NCBI GenBank assembly: GCA_028023455.1
Contig: JAQFVV010000275.1
Span: forward strand, 1,054,001 to 1,118,000
From: Epiperipatus broadwayi
Lineage: Eukaryota > Onychophora > Udeonychophora > Euonychophora > Peripatidae
Reading direction: 5' to 3'
DNA length: 64,000 nucleotides
The notes under the pieces were generated by a model. The model was not told the origin of the DNA and searched no databases. It was given only the letters and a program-made list of their open reading frames with translations. Below, one piece after another: positions 1 through 14,279 of the stretch. The position numbers and the translations under genes were made by a program. Every line of letters starts with the position of its first letter. The first letter of the stretch is position 1.

Positions 1-725
1 CATTCTCTCCAAATAATTATAATATAAAATGAATACAATGAAAAAGATGAATATAAGCATGAGAGCCTCAGCCTAAAGAAAAACTATAACAAGTTATAAC
101 TAAATCAGAATAAGTTATAACATAAAAAAAACTCAGCATTATACATAAATAATTAACTCAACAATTATCTGAAATCCATCAAAAGTCAATCAACTATAAT
201 AATGAACAATCAACAGTTCACCACTTGTGACTATATAAGTTCCTTAGCATTAAACAAAAGTAACCTAATTATCAGCAATTAACAATCATGAAATAACAGT
301 CAACTTTGACTGGATCTAAAACATCTACACTTCAAAACCACTTACTTACTTAGCATCTGTCAAACTTGGCAGAATATAACACATTATAAATAGGCTATTT
401 CCAAACTCAGACCAGAATATAACACAATTCTTTGGATGCACATACTTAGGTGCTAAAATATCTATCAGAAAATAAAAAATAATGCTGAGACACTGATAAA
501 TGCTGATCATCATCACTGCTCTGGCCATATTATATTATTAAGGTATTAGCCAATTATCAACTAAATTTCTAATAAAAACAAAATACAGTGAATGGACATT
601 GGAGGTGATATCTTTGTGCTTTTCAAACTAATAATATGAATGTCCAAACACCAACATAAATCCCTATATCCATATAACTAAACATTGTGTTCTTTAGATC
701 TAGCTCAAGACCATAAGTCTCTAGG
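1..725 (-). repeat. Dispersed repeat family R, copy 1 (cut by window edge)
   Basis: The reverse complement of this stretch aligns, with many substitutions and small indels, to 1745-2515. Shared landmarks include a TTAGCACCTAAGTATGTGCA-like block (minus strand near 445-465), a GATGATCAGCA-like block near 500, and a GTTATAAC-rich end near 85-125. A third copy in the same orientation as this one lies near 37.6-37.8 kb. An open frame of 60 codons at 528-346 falls in the repeat, does not match known families, and is probably chance. Seen: the inverted relationship. Inferred: an old dispersed mobile element of unknown class. The left end is missing because the window begins inside it. Confidence 0.6.
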
Positions 726-1744
726 AAGAAAAAAAAGAAATAAATATAACAGCTTACTCTATTTTAATTTAAATTATTTATAAGTGTCCTCTAATATAAT
801 TAACCTGCTTTACTGAAAAAAATGAAGATACCCTGCAGTATTCTGCCACTTATTTTGTCTCCATCTAAAAGCATAATTGTATCTGTATATAGAAGTCTTG
901 GAAAGTTATGATATTACAAAATGAATATATTTAGCCTGTGAAACCATGTAAATATTCTGCAAAAATTGAAAAAATTAGCTGTGTACATTAGCCTGGCATT
1001 GGGAAGTCTTCAAGAATAAAACATACATGGAAAGGAGTCAGAGGGTTCAAAAAAATAAAACCATGGTTAAAGGTATTTTCATTAATGTCCACATTACATT
1101 TAAATTTATAAAAGTTTTTAAATTCAGTAGCAATTGATATTAATATTTTTTAAGTATTTTTTTAATTAAAACATCTTTTTTTAATTTATTTGATTTTTTC
1201 TTTCAAAACTATAAAAAGAGTTTTTAGAGAATTTTATTTTTATTAAATTTAAGTTTTTTTTTTACAAACATGCTTTTCTTTTTATTCATTTGATTTTCTC
1301 TTCAAAATTTAACAAAAGATATTTTAGTTGACTTAAAGATTTTATCTCTGATTATGAAATGCTTGTTTACCAATTTAATGATTTAAAAGGTAACTAAATT
1401 AATGCATGAAAATCAAATAGTAAAACACTTTAACTATATACAATTATATTTTTTTTTATCAAATATATAAGTTTCAATTATTATATTATCATGTCAATTT
1501 TAACATTTTTTTAATTATTAATCTTTTAGTTTATTAAATAATTGTAGAAAATATAATGTTAAAGTCTTTATTTCTTCAACTATCTGGTATATGAATTGGC
1601 AGTGTGTAATTTGATTTCATTACAGCTTAATGTTTTAGGAATTTTTAAATTATCCAGTAAAGCTAATTATAGTAGAAGAAATCCATAAATTTAAAATAAA
1701 ATACGATAAGATGTTATATTTATTTATCACTTGTTCACAGATAC
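726..1744. other. A/T-rich spacer between inverted repeat copies
   Basis: Long T and A runs, no open frame and no recognisable element. It separates the two opposed copies of family R. Confidence 0.5.
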
Positions 1745-2515
1745 AGTGCTTAGAATTTCTTGGTTTTGAGCTAGCTCTAGATAGCATAAAGACTAGTTAT
1801 GTGGATGTAGTGGTCTCTGTTGGTGTTTGGACATCCAGATAATTACTATGGATAGTGCAAAGGTATTACCTTTAAAATTTATTTACTACATTTTGCTTTT
1901 TCTTATTAGAAATTAAGTTTATAGTTGGTTGATATATTAATTGTATAATATAGCCAGAACATTGATGATTAATATGTACCAGTGTCCCAGAATTATTTTT
2001 TATATTCTGATGGATATTTTAGCACCTAAGTATGTGCATACAAAGAATTGTGTTATATTTTCCCTGAGTTTGGCTGTGGCTAGATAAATAACCTGTTGAT
2101 AATGTGTCATATTCTACCCTAAAATTGGCAGTGGCTAAATAAATACTGGTTTTGAAATATAGCTCTTTTAGATCCAGTCAATGTTTTCTGTTAATTGTTT
2201 TATAATTATTAATAGATGATGATTTGATTACTTTTGTCTAATGCTGAGAGACTTACATGATCCCAAGTGATAGTCTGTTGATTGCAAGATTCAGTGCTGA
2301 TTGATTATTATTATTACATTTGATTGACTTTTGACTCATTGCAGATGATTATTGTGTTAATTGTTTATATATAATGCTGGGTATCTTATAGGATATAATT
2401 TATCATGATTAGGTTATAACTTCTTATAATTTTGTTTTATGTTGAAGCTCTCATATTTATATTAATAATTTTTTATTATATTCATGTCATATTTTGATTA
2501 TTTGAGGAGAAGGAG
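1745..2515 (+). repeat. Dispersed repeat family R, copy 2
   Basis: Plus-strand copy of the repeat whose opposite copy is at 1-725. It runs from a block around 1770 (GAGCTAGCTCTAGAT) through TTAGCACCTAAGTATGTGCA at about 2019-2038 to a GAGGAGAAGGAGG end near 2505-2517. The two copies look like independent, diverged insertions rather than a recent palindrome, because substitutions and indels are frequent. No coding capacity is visible. Confidence 0.6.
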
Positions 2516-5107
2516 GATTTCCTATCACCCCATATATAATGCCTTTTTCCATATCATTACAATATATTTAATCACAACTGATTAAAAATGAGATACTTTC
2601 TCTTCCCTGTGAGATAACATCAAAATTTGTACAATTCAGTTGCAATTAAAATGTAAGGCACAGAATAGAAGCAAGCCTTGTGTTAAGCATGTAAGAGTTA
2701 GCTTATATAATAATAGGCTCTAAGCACAAGTGATTCACTTGTGTTTTTAAAACTCTTACTGATGAGTTAGTGCATAGATTAAAAAGTTTATGTAAGACCA
2801 GTGCATGTTTGAAGGCTAATTTCCTTTTATGTGATCACATATTTATGCTATGCTAAATTATTGATTTATAGATTATCAGTAGTAAAATAATATATACTTA
2901 TTATTAAGAACTATTACTGTCATATCTATTCTGAATAACCTTAAATCAGTCTATTATACTGACCTGTTTTTTAATAATGTTATCCTGATGAACTCTATCT
3001 TAATTAGATAAAATAATTAGATGTTAAAAATTTAAACAAGAAATTATTACATTAAAGAATAAAAAAGTATGATACAAATTGCAGTCATAGTTAACATTTT
3101 GAGATTGTTTTGTATACACAGATAAAAATATATTTATTTTATATTTAAAAAATCATTGCAGAATAGCCCAGACAATTGTAAGGAATTGATACATTTAAAA
3201 ACAGAATTAACAATATATTTATCCTTATATATATATATTAGGGTGTGTTTTTTTTATGTTTTTTTAATGTCCATTTGTTATTTTTTACTATTTCATTAGT
3301 TTTTTTATAATTATGTTTTAAAAAGTATGTTGAGTATAAAATATAAAATTGATTTAATAATTTTCGTATTTTATAAAAAATAATTTAATTAAAAAAAATT
3401 GTTTATTGAAATGCATATTACTTAATAATAAAAATTATTAGATGATAAATCTATGTAATGTCATTGTAAATATTGTTTGTTACTATATAATTTAAAAAAA
3501 ATGTTTATATTAATGTTTTCTTTACATTCACGTTTTAAATACAAATAAAAACCAATGCATACATATGTACATATATAAATTTGATTTTATTTACTGTATG
3601 TATATTTAGATATATTCTTATGTTGATATATTTGGGTACTTTATAGAATAAAAATTATATATGTGTATTTTGGTGAATATACATATCTATAATATATTTT
3701 TGTTGTTGTAATGATTTTTCCCCCATTTATTGCTATAAGCATGTTTATATTTTTTCTAAAAAAAAAAAAAAAAACGCGTCTATTGTTATATATATTCTAC
3801 AAATGTATTTCGCAGGTTCCTATTCTTTAGCAAATATTTACAATAATCATTTTTCAAATAAATTTTTAAAGGTCATTAATTATTGCTTTTATTAGAAAAG
3901 AAGTTAATTATATTTTAATTAATCTTGAATATAGATTTTAAATGTAACAAAGAACGAATTTTTCACATAGTTAATCTCCATTTTTTTCTGATGGATTTGA
4001 TTTTTATATTATTAAAATTATAATCAATCTCACTCTTACATTTCAAACGTAAAGTTATAGACATTGGGAGGAAAAAATATGCATTTTGATCAATCTGGTC
4101 ATTTCATTTATTAAATTTAATGCCCATATCTAACATGAATGAAATGTAATAATTTCTAATCTAATAAAGAATGATTAATAATCACTTAAATATTTATTGA
4201 AGTTTTTTATGTTTATGATTTCTAAAGAATATGCACTTACAGAATAAATTTGTATAATACATGTCAATAAATATAAAGTAATATTATCTGGTATTTAAAA
4301 ATTATATGGAACTTACTCTAATTGCATATACTTATTAGTCAAAATACTTCTTAGAAGTAATTAATATCTTTTTTGCTCAATATATATGTAAATATATGTT
4401 TAAAATATAAAAATGAAGTTTTTTTTTGATAATTTTAAATTCCAAATTATATATAAAAATGAAGTTAACTGTAATTCTTAAAATGTATGTATATATAATC
4501 AACACTTGTTATAATATAGCAACAGAAAAAAAATAAGAGAATATGACTATTGTAACTGTAATGGTATTGAATGTGTAAATTATTGATAAATAACAATAAC
4601 TATTTACTAAACAGAAGGTTTTATTTTTATTTTTAAAAAAACAACAACAAGCAAATATTTTTAATGGAGTTATTTTAAATTAACGTTAATTAATGGCACC
4701 AAACAAAAACATTTACATAAAATTGTTATCATTTGATGTAATTTTAAAATATTAACATTTGGTATTCTTATAGCCTAAAGTTTTCTTACTAGATGAATAC
4801 AAATCAATGATTAAAGAAAAAAAACAATCTATTAAAAATAACCTCCCAGTAGTAAGTACAATAAATAAAAAACATAAAAATTAAATATTTAGCAAGTAAA
4901 CCAGTACTAAATAAGTTAATTTTGCTTTATGTTGTGCCTAATAAATAAAAACATGTTTTATTTATGGGAAAACGAAAATCATGTGTGTTTTAGTAAGTTA
5001 ATAGTAATTTATGGCAGTAAATCTAACAAATAAAACAATATATTTAATTATATTTATAATATTTTAACAATTTATATGAAGATTTTACCAATAAATATAT
5101 TCATCTA
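2516..5107. other. A/T-rich DNA, nothing recognised
   Basis: Contains poly(T) and poly(A) runs, including about 18 A at 3757-3774 followed by CGCGTC, which could be an old retroposon tail, and short (TA)n tracts near 3225. I see no exon, RNA gene or identifiable element. Confidence 0.5.
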
Positions 5108-8020
5108 TTGAATCAAAGGATAATGAGTGGGAAAGGATTCTTTCCTCGAGGAGCTTTTTCCTTTTACACATTGAAATACAAAACCCTAATTGATCTGATT
5201 TTCTATACTCTGGATTTTTACTTTGCAATTGATCCACTCCTTGAGTCTATCCCTTTCTCAGATCACTTGGCAATGTATATTAAAATCAATGCTAACTTTA
5301 GATCTTATCACATGAGTTATAATAGGACACAGAGTGCTTCTGAAGATGACAATCCCTGAAGCTATTGTTTCAGAAGCTTATATTTCATATAATTAAAATC
5401 CTATTTTTACAGCCAATAGAAGCATGGCTCTGTTTTGTGAACATCTTTCACATCATTATTAGGCATTTTACCAGCAAAACTCAAGGCCCGACTGAGCACC
5501 TCAAGAAAGTGGAAACAATTAGCAAAAAGTTGAAATCTTTACCCTGTAACTTTACTAACATTAATGTCATTATGAACTTAAAAAGTCAATACAAAAATAA
5601 GTAATCTGTTAAAAAAATCTAAGGTTTATCTATTCCAGACTAATTTTTGGATGATAGGATATATTTTCTGGGTGTTAGAGACTAGAGGAAACACATCTGT
5701 CTCATTCTCAATCATATCAAAGGAAACCATCTATATGGGACTCTTTATGCTACATGAAGTCCTTCTGCACTATAAAACCAAACTGTTTAATTCTGGTTTA
5801 ACACAAAATAATTACTAGGATAATAATCCTAAGAACACAATTGGGGCAATGTGACTGAAGAACAAAATCATAATATACTGGAGCTGAACATTGTCCTGAA
5901 ATGAAAGTCACTTTCTGATGGTGTCAATTCCAAATTCATCCTCCATCTAAGTAAATTTACTGTGCCTATTATTCTTAAGATGATTAATCTCTTATTTATC
6001 CAGAGTCAGATAATATCTGGACTTTACCCCATTTCCTTGATTTCCTTCCTAAAAAAAAACAAATCCTCCCTTCACCACTAGAAAATCTGAGGTCTATTTT
6101 TATGACTTCAATAATTATAAAAGTAATAGAATCCATAATTAAGGACAAGATCCAGAATGACATCCTATCTCACATTTCCCAGTTCCAATTTGCAAAATGT
6201 AGATCCTCTGATTGCAAAATGTGGATCCTCTATAGCAGATGTTATTTGTTTATTCAAACTTGTACAAGATCAATGTAAGAGATAATAGAAAATCCAGCCC
6301 TATAGTCATACAGTTAGATATAGCAGTTGCTTTGGACACAGTTTGTACACATGTCCTGTTGGAGCTGCTGGAAAACTATGGAATCCCAGGTTCCCTCCTT
6401 CACATTGTGGAAACTTACTTAACAACTGTGAGATTTTTATCAGATAAATGGTAGGGTTGCACCTGGATTCAGTTGTTGCAATTCCATCTCCCAGGACTCA
6501 CCCTTGAGTGCATTACTATGTATTACTTACATCAATCCACTCTTGGTAGAACAAGAGGAGAAACTTCCAAGTATTTACATTCTGTCAATACAGAAATCAG
6601 TCTCTCACATTACTTACATGGATGATATTCATTCCCAAACAAGTAACCATTCTTCAAAACTTCACAAAGCAATCTGGGCTTCATTTTAATAATAAAAAAT
6701 TATCAGTATAAAGACTATCCTCAGGCTCAAAGGCTATATCTTAATTTTTAGCAAAACATAAAAAATTCTTAGGGTTTCCGGTATACCTATCACCCACTGT
6801 GATGAGAAGATCCATTCAGGAACACATCATCCTTGCTACCAGCAAGATTACAAATGCTCTTTCTCAAGTATATCCATTGATCCATGCAAAAGTATCATTA
6901 ATAAATATGTTAATTTATCCAAGATTAAATTACTTCTTGCCTGCTTCTAATTTCACCCAATCTTTCATAAGGAAAATCAATTCCTTATGCGCTAAACTTA
7001 TTTGGGGCAAGAAAATTGCAGCACTTAGTCTAAACAAACTCCAAAGACCATCTAATCTTAATGGTCTCTCCTTACAGTCCAACACAATGTTGCTATTTCA
7101 GAAATCATTTAGTACAATGTGCAGAATACTACACTATTACCCTAAAGCAGACTTTCTTTCTAGAATAATACCTACCGATCATCCTCTACCTAATTGGGCT
7201 AACCTGAATAACTTCCCTGGTTGGCCAGCTTGAGAAGCATATTCCAATCTTGGGAAATACTTTCAATTGGAAAGTAACATATTGGCATGCTTATAACCTT
7301 GTACAGAATTCTTCCCACCCAGAATCGTTCCTCTTGGGTGTGACAAATAAATTAATAATAAGGAAATGTATGGACCTTAGAGCCCAAATACCTGGACTTT
7401 GGTTTGAAAATCAGCCTGGAAGTTTTGTCAACTAATTTTTTTCTGTCATTTAAAAGAGGGATTACCAAAATTAATCCCATATGTCAACTTTGTCTGAGGG
7501 GAGAAGAAACTATTCCTCATGTTCTGTTCCATTATCAGGTGCTCAATATACATAGAATTGAAGCACTATACAATACAAAACAATCAAAATCTTATCTTCT
7601 CTCATTATTGGATTGCATTAAAAGTGGATATATTCTCTCTATGAGGATGTTGATATTCCTGTTATATATTTTATAGTCTATCAGATGTAAGATCATGTTT
7701 AAACCAATGGACAAAGAACACTGAACTAATTCTACAATATGCTCAAAAGGTGTAAGCTTAGAGATAGAACACTGACATCACCAGATATTCATGCAGCAAC
7801 ATGGAGCTTAATTGCTTTTCATATTTGACTGGGTTCAATCTGAATGTTTCTTGAGAACAGGTTTGTTCAATATAGAACATCAGACAATGCATATTGGCTA
7901 TCAAGGATGATTATTTTTTGGGTTTAAAATTGTAAATATAGATTGTATATTAACCAGTATGTTATTTCACTGTAAAATTTAGCATTGAATAAAGATTCTT
8001 TATTTTATTAAAAAAAAAAA
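5108..8020 (+). pseudogene. 5'-truncated LINE (non-LTR retrotransposon) relic
   Basis: A decayed reverse-transcriptase element read in several frames. At 5108-5360 the end of an AP-type endonuclease is visible, with the final SDH motif (IPFSDHLAM). At 6239-6454 comes the RT palm (IVIQLDIAVALDTVC, then LLELLENYGIPGSLLHIVE). The catalytic box reads YMDD at 6615-6626. At 6799-7233 a thumb/connection-like stretch has IWGKK and a LNGLSLQS block of the kind seen in L1/Tx1-like LINEs. Near 7480-7550 a C-terminal zinc-finger-like motif CQLC...H...H has its last Cys replaced (FHYQ). The 3' end has AATAAA at 7988-7993 and poly(A) at 8010-8020. Stops and frameshifts break every domain, so it is dead. 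The upstream endonuclease and any ORF1 are missing, as in 5'-truncated LINE copies. Clade is uncertain; L1/Tx1-like is a guess. No target-site duplication was found. Confidence 0.8.
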
Positions 8021-10537
8021 CAGCAATTGATAAGAAAGTAATTGACAACATTTATTTACATTTTCCCATTATTGAAATGTTTTAGGCTTATTCATTTTAT
8101 ATTGAATAAGTTGCTAAATATATTATTTTCATGTTTTTATTTAATTACATTTTATGCTTGGATTTTATTATTTTGCTAAATTTTTTTTTTAAGTAAAAGA
8201 TATTACATAAATTATATTCCAATAAACGATTAATACATTATTTTTGTTTTCCCATTTTTTATTACACAAAAAATGAATCAAGACATTTTGTATTCATTTT
8301 ATTATTAAACTTATAACTTTCATATTTTTTTTAATTATATTTAGTACTGTGAATTTTATTTCTGTGCCAGTTATTGTGTAGCATTAGAAATTATATATAT
8401 ATATATTATTTATTATAAATTAGTTGTTTTTTTATTATTTTTGGTTGATACTATATAACTCTATTTAGTAGATAGACTCAAATTATAAGAGCATTGAACA
8501 TATATATAATATTTTTTATTTGTTTTATTGGTTAGTTGGTAACAAGTGCTATATAGTTAATAGCAGAAAAATTATTCTTGTCTGTGATTTAATTATATAT
8601 ATATATATCATTTTCAATCTTTATTACTTCACTGAAGTTCATCTACAAGTTTTTTTCTCTATAATCACCAATTTTTTGCTCACTTATTCAATAATATGCA
8701 TATTTTTTATAGATCTCTTTCAATTTTTGGCATCAATTTAGTTCATTGAGCAATATTTCCAGACAAGCTCCATTTGAACCACTTAATTCTTTGATGTCAG
8801 TAATACTTAGTACTTTTTTCAACTGCTAATATATTTATGTTAACCCCAATATATATCTTCCCATATTTTATCATGTAGCTTGCAGTCTTTTTATTGATCT
8901 TTTGTTAAGTATGTTTGTTTAGTAGGTATGTCATTGGATGAACATATTTATTTCCATGAACAGACATATTTTTAATGTTATTTTATATCCATTATCAAAT
9001 TTAATAAGATGTTAAGTTTTATGCATTATGTTTCCATCTATATTAAAAAATTAACCAAAGTATTTGAAGTTATTATATTTATTTAATTATTGCTATCAAC
9101 TGTTATTTTTATCTTTTTTGAAAATTCATTGAATATTATTTAATTTCTCTTCTATTCTCATTTGATAATTGCAATCCTTTTATCTTTGAAATATTTTCTT
9201 GTTCTAATACAATCATTTCACAAATCAGTAAAAATGTTATTTGATTTATTCACTTAGAATTAAGTTTTAGGAATTTAAATTTTTTGCATTTGATTTTTTT
9301 TTAAAATCAAATAATTAATCTTTTTTTTTTCTTTTTCTGACATGCAATCAACGTTTACTATGTTGTTCTCCTATTTTTATTTGTACTGAATTCTGTTTAA
9401 TTTGGTTTTTCAATATTTGTGATTTTATAATGAAGTACATGCCCTCTTTTCTAATCAACTGAGTTTTAATCCTTCTTTCTAACTTCACAAATTTTAATAA
9501 TATCCCATTTAAAGTTTTGTTTTCTATAATTATTCTTAAAAAAATAAGTCAACATTGGATGAGAGATTAAATGTCTAATTTAATAATTCTTACATATATA
9601 TATATTTGCGAATTAGGTTGAAATGTATTGTCATCAAAGAGAAAAAGTGGAAAAAATTCTTATAACGTATTTATATAGGTAACCTTTATATAATATCAAA
9701 AATATATTTATAAGCATGTCATATAATGATAATTACCGTATCAATTGTTATTTTAGTACTTGTTTGACAAAAGCATTGTTTTAAAAATAATTTTTGATTT
9801 CCTCACTTTTATATTTTTGTTTTATAATGATATACAGTATATCATTTTTTTTCCTTTTTAAATTTTTTCATCTATTCGCATATCATCGTTCGTCACTCCT
9901 TTCCCCATTTATTTTTAACTCAAATATTATATTTGTTTAATTTTTCACAAATACTTTCAAGTTCAGATTTATTAATTATGAACTATAGCAGGTGTTTAAT
10001 AAATCATTATTTTGTTAGGTTAATTTTTTTGATCTTACAATTAATTTCGTACTTTGAATTTATGAAACAATACCCCTTCCCTCATTTTTTTGCCCCAAAT
10101 GGAAATATATGATTTCTTTCGTGAAAAACAATGAAAACTTCATTTTTTTTTCCAAATGACACTAAAGTATAATTTTATGTTTTCGTATTTTTGTTTTTTT
10201 CATTATCGTTCTTTTCAAGTAGAAATCAAACTTGATAATTAAAAAAAAAAAACCAAAAATATTACAGTAAGTAGTGCCATCTACAGTTTATTTATATAAA
10301 TATTAAATAATGGTAACTTTGTTTTATATAAAGTGTTTTTCATTTCATAATAAGTTATACATTAATACAGATGTCTTTATATAAAATAAATTCACTTTAT
10401 ATTTATTTTTTAAAAAATTGACTTACTATAAAATCTTTTAGTTTAATGAAACTTTATTATAATCAAATGCAACGAAAGATTTTCTAGAAAGAAAATTTAT
10501 AAAACCATTGACTTCCGTAATTAATCACTACAAAGAA
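8021..10537. other. A/T-rich DNA, nothing recognised
   Basis: T-rich sequence with short (TA)n tracts near 8395-8407, 8594-8608 and 9593-9605. The 73-codon frame at 8520-8741 is rich in I, F and Y codons, as expected by chance in A/T-rich DNA. No element or gene is identifiable. Confidence 0.5.
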
Positions 10538-10609
10538 GCGTTGGTGGCCTTGTGTTTAGCATAGCTGCCTTCCAAGTAGCCGGTCCGGGTTCGCTTCCCG
10601 GTCAACGCT
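10538..10609 (+). tRNA. tRNA-Gly(TCC)-like gene, probably decayed
   Basis: The acceptor stem GCGTTGG pairs with TCAACGC with one G-T wobble. The anticodon stem GCTGC/GTAGC surrounds loop CTTCCAA, giving anticodon TCC (glycine). The T arm is CCGGG-TTCGCTT-CCCGG. The overall order and length (72 nt with discriminator) match eukaryotic tRNA-Gly(TCC). However, universally conserved bases are changed: A14 is T, G19 is T and A58 in the B box is C, and the D stem pairs poorly. A run of ten A follows at 10620-10629 instead of a T-run terminator. It is therefore either a tRNA pseudogene, a retroposed tRNA, or the head of a tRNA-derived SINE. Confidence 0.6.
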
Positions 10610-13600
10610 TTGACACATGAAAAAAAAAAGTTAGTTATTATTTTTTCTGGATTAAATAATTGGTAGACAACATTTAAATACCTATCAGTTATTCAAATAA
10701 TAAATTTCTTATAACTTGATATTTATTAACTGGTTAGTTTCACTGATTTTACAGCATTTGCGTTTAACTTAAAATTTGGTTTTCCTATTATTTATCCAGT
10801 CATTTATTTAATAAGGTCATCTACAAATGACTTTTTTATTGTTAATGTTAGTAGTATTTTACAAACAAAATCAAAAATTGTAAATATATACCAAACTTTT
10901 CAAAATATTTAACTTTTCTTATGCTAATTGGTTGTTTGAATTAACTTTTAGAATCTTGTAAAATCCATTTATTTATTATTAATTATTTTTAAAATTATGC
11001 GTATATAATAATTAAAATATCAAATAAATATTAGATATTGTATTATAACTTGTAAGTTTGAAAATTCACAATTGTTTTTGTATGTGTTGTTACCTTTTTT
11101 AATATATCTCTCTTTTAATAGCAATTGTTGCATTATGATTTAAAGCTTTTATTAAGTGCAAAATGTTTATAGATATTTTTTTAATTTGATAGTTCACACC
11201 CATAAATTCTACATGTTTATTTTTTAATTTATGCTTACATTGGCCAAACTTTTTATTATATATCAATCATCTTTATATAATAAAGATATGAGAAATAGTG
11301 AAAGATATTTTAGAAGAAATATTGGATTGACTTAAGATCATTTGTCTTTCAGATTTTTAGCATTTATGACTATCATTGAGTTAGAAAGTATGTTCTTTAA
11401 TTTGCATTGGTATATTTTCCCCCTAAATGTTTACAATTTGTTTAGCTATTTTATATTCATTGTTTAAAATCCAAATAATTATTTTCCATATTAAGATCAC
11501 TTATACATATTCTTATTTTCATCAATTCCCATTCTAAAATATTTTGTGTATATATATTTAAAATTATTCTCACTTAAGTCTTTATCATTAATTCTCTTTA
11601 ATTTTTCTTGTATTTCTAATTTATACATTCAATATATATTTTGTATTTCTCTGCTATTATTTATTTTTATTTTACAATAAACCCAGCTTCATACTGAGAC
11701 TGAGTGTAATTATTTGGTTGGCTCATTTAATAAATAATAGCATTTGTGTGTCATTATTTTCTCTAATTAATTTTTAAATATATTAGAATAATATTGTGAT
11801 TTAAATAAGTTACATTTAGCTTTTCATTTCCACCATTTAATTTTTATTTGACTTTATTTTTGTGCTATATATTATTATTAAGTGTATATTTGTTGGCTTA
11901 ATTGATGAATTGTTTTTTTTTTTATGTTAAATATTTTTACACAATTTTAGTTTAAAGTAAATTTTATTGATAATATAAAAAAGATACATGAATATATAGT
12001 TGTTATTATATCTATTCTACATGAGTTAAATAAATAAAATTTTATAGTATCTAATAGATAATTAGATACTTTTTATGAATTACATAATTAAGATTCAGTA
12101 TTGAGTTATAAAAACAATAATACATGTATAAAACATAAAAAAATACACATACACTTTTAAAAAATATATACAAATAAGTTGCATGGTTGTATGAAGAAAA
12201 AAAACTTTTTTACAGTAATTACAAAATAATTTTTTTAATTTATTTATAAAAAGTATAGTGCAAAGATTTTTAATAAAATTGTAATAAAGACTAAACACCA
12301 AACAAGCAGTTAGCAAGAATATGTTTAATTACAAATTTTCAAGTAATGAAAAAACAACAACCCATGTGCTGTTTATATATGAACAAGAAATAAGACTTGG
12401 GCACCAAGTTCAATTTTATTAAAAAAAGAGATTGAAATCTGAATGAGATGGGATTAAACACAAAATCGTATTAATCATAAAAATACATTTTGACACATAT
12501 TATATAGGTAGAATATTATTAAACAGGCTCTCTATATTTTGATAATTTGTATTATCTGGTCAAAATTATGAAGGTGATCAATCTTTAGCTTTTTATAAGC
12601 AAATCTATTACATAGTTGAATAGATATATGTTAAAAATAGTGAAGTCATTAAAGTTAATATTTTAGTTTATGCACATCTTTAAAAATAAAGAAAAAAATA
12701 TAGCTTAATAAACACATGTAAATTAAATGTTTAGTGTAACTATGTGTTTTTTTTAATAAAGTCCAAATTTATTTATTTTTTATCTCAATCTAACAATTAT
12801 TTAATCCCATACTTTTAAAATATAGTGATTAAATAATTTTAATAAGGATTTGCTATAAAAGATCATTAAAAAGGTTAAATTCAATTGCAAATATGAAAGG
12901 AAAAGAACAAATTTGAGTAATTAAAAAATAACTTAAAATCTAAATTTTTCAGTGGAGTGAGAAAACAAATCACCAAATAAACTGTTTCACATTTTAAAAA
13001 AGTAGAAGACGAAGAGATGGAAATAGTAAATTATCGTTTTACCTCTATAATGTCAAAACATATGTTATCATGGTATTATTTTATTTAAATATATTTAATG
13101 AAGTTATAACAAATAGTACTTGCTTAATTACTATTTCATAAAAAGATTTTGTACCAACATAAAAATAATCATATATTTTAAAGTGTTGTATGTATTGCTA
13201 TTAATGGAATAAATTTAATATAGTCAATAGAAAGCATATATTCAGTAAAGCATAGTTGCTTTAAAAACATAAGAGGAATATTGTTGAATTATTACTCACA
13301 TTTATTTAATTTAGGAAAATTGCTAATCCAAAAAATCTTAGAAAGCAATATTTTGGATTAAAATTATTTCACTTCTATAGCCACATTTTATGTAATCTTT
13401 AATATTTTTAATTTCTTTATAAATAACTTTAATTTTAACTATGGCTAAAACAGCTTTATTTATAATGAAATTACTTATAACACAAATAACCATAGGCCAC
13501 TAGTGTAGTAATCTACTTAGATGTGACCACAAAAAGTGCAATTTTACATCCCAACACACACACATTTGCACAAAATATATTCAATGGCCTGTAATTACAA

Positions 13601-14279
13601 TTATTTAAAACAAATTAACTTTATCACTTGGCAATATCAAATATCTTTGGTTGCAAAATAAAAAGAGTTTAATAAAATTTATGTTAAAATTTAGATTGTA
13701 AAAAAAGTGAGCTTATAAAAATTATCATATTTTGAAATGTATAAATTTATTTCAACAAGTTTTATTGAAAGAGAAAGTCAAGCTATTGAGTGAATGATAT
13801 TGTTTAGGAGTTTGCAAATGAATACTTTCAAATCAATGATTGTAATAATGAAAGGGATCAATCAATTCCTATTTGATGATTATTTTAAAAAAATATAATT
13901 TCTAAAAGGACTTTTTCAGTTTCATTTTAATTCATCGTGATAAAATATCGTTCTATATCAAAAATACATATCAAGTTTAGTATTGATGAAACAGTATTTA
14001 TGTTAAATATGCAATTCCAATACAAGAAAAATCCTTTGAATAAAAGTATCAAAAACAACTTGCTGAATAATAGATATAGCAAGTAAAAATAATCCAAAAA
14101 TGTTTAAAATAGTATAAATATTTTATTATGTTATTTGTATGTTTAAACATGAATTTTTATTCATATTATTACTTTATTTTGATTCTCCAACTATATCAGT
14201 TATCTCAACACATTTAATCTTTTCATTCTATTTAAATTGTTTAAATATATTTAAATAACATTTTTTATTTTAAAATGTT
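10610..14279. other. A/T-rich DNA, nothing recognised
   Basis: Very A/T-rich with no GC-richer island. The 73-codon minus-strand frame at 12316-12095 consists largely of hydrophobic residues from A/T-rich codons, has no family match I recognise, and is not annotated as a gene. Confidence 0.5.

Noticed and set aside
346-528. 60-codon minus-strand frame beginning MARAVMMISIYQ
   Set aside because: Lies in dispersed repeat R; the corresponding frame is interrupted in copy 2, so no conserved protein is indicated.
9430-9500. Resemblance to 63795-63870 (GAAGTACATG and TTCTAACTTCACAA blocks)
   Set aside because: Only short matching strings in T-rich DNA; alignment between them is not convincing.
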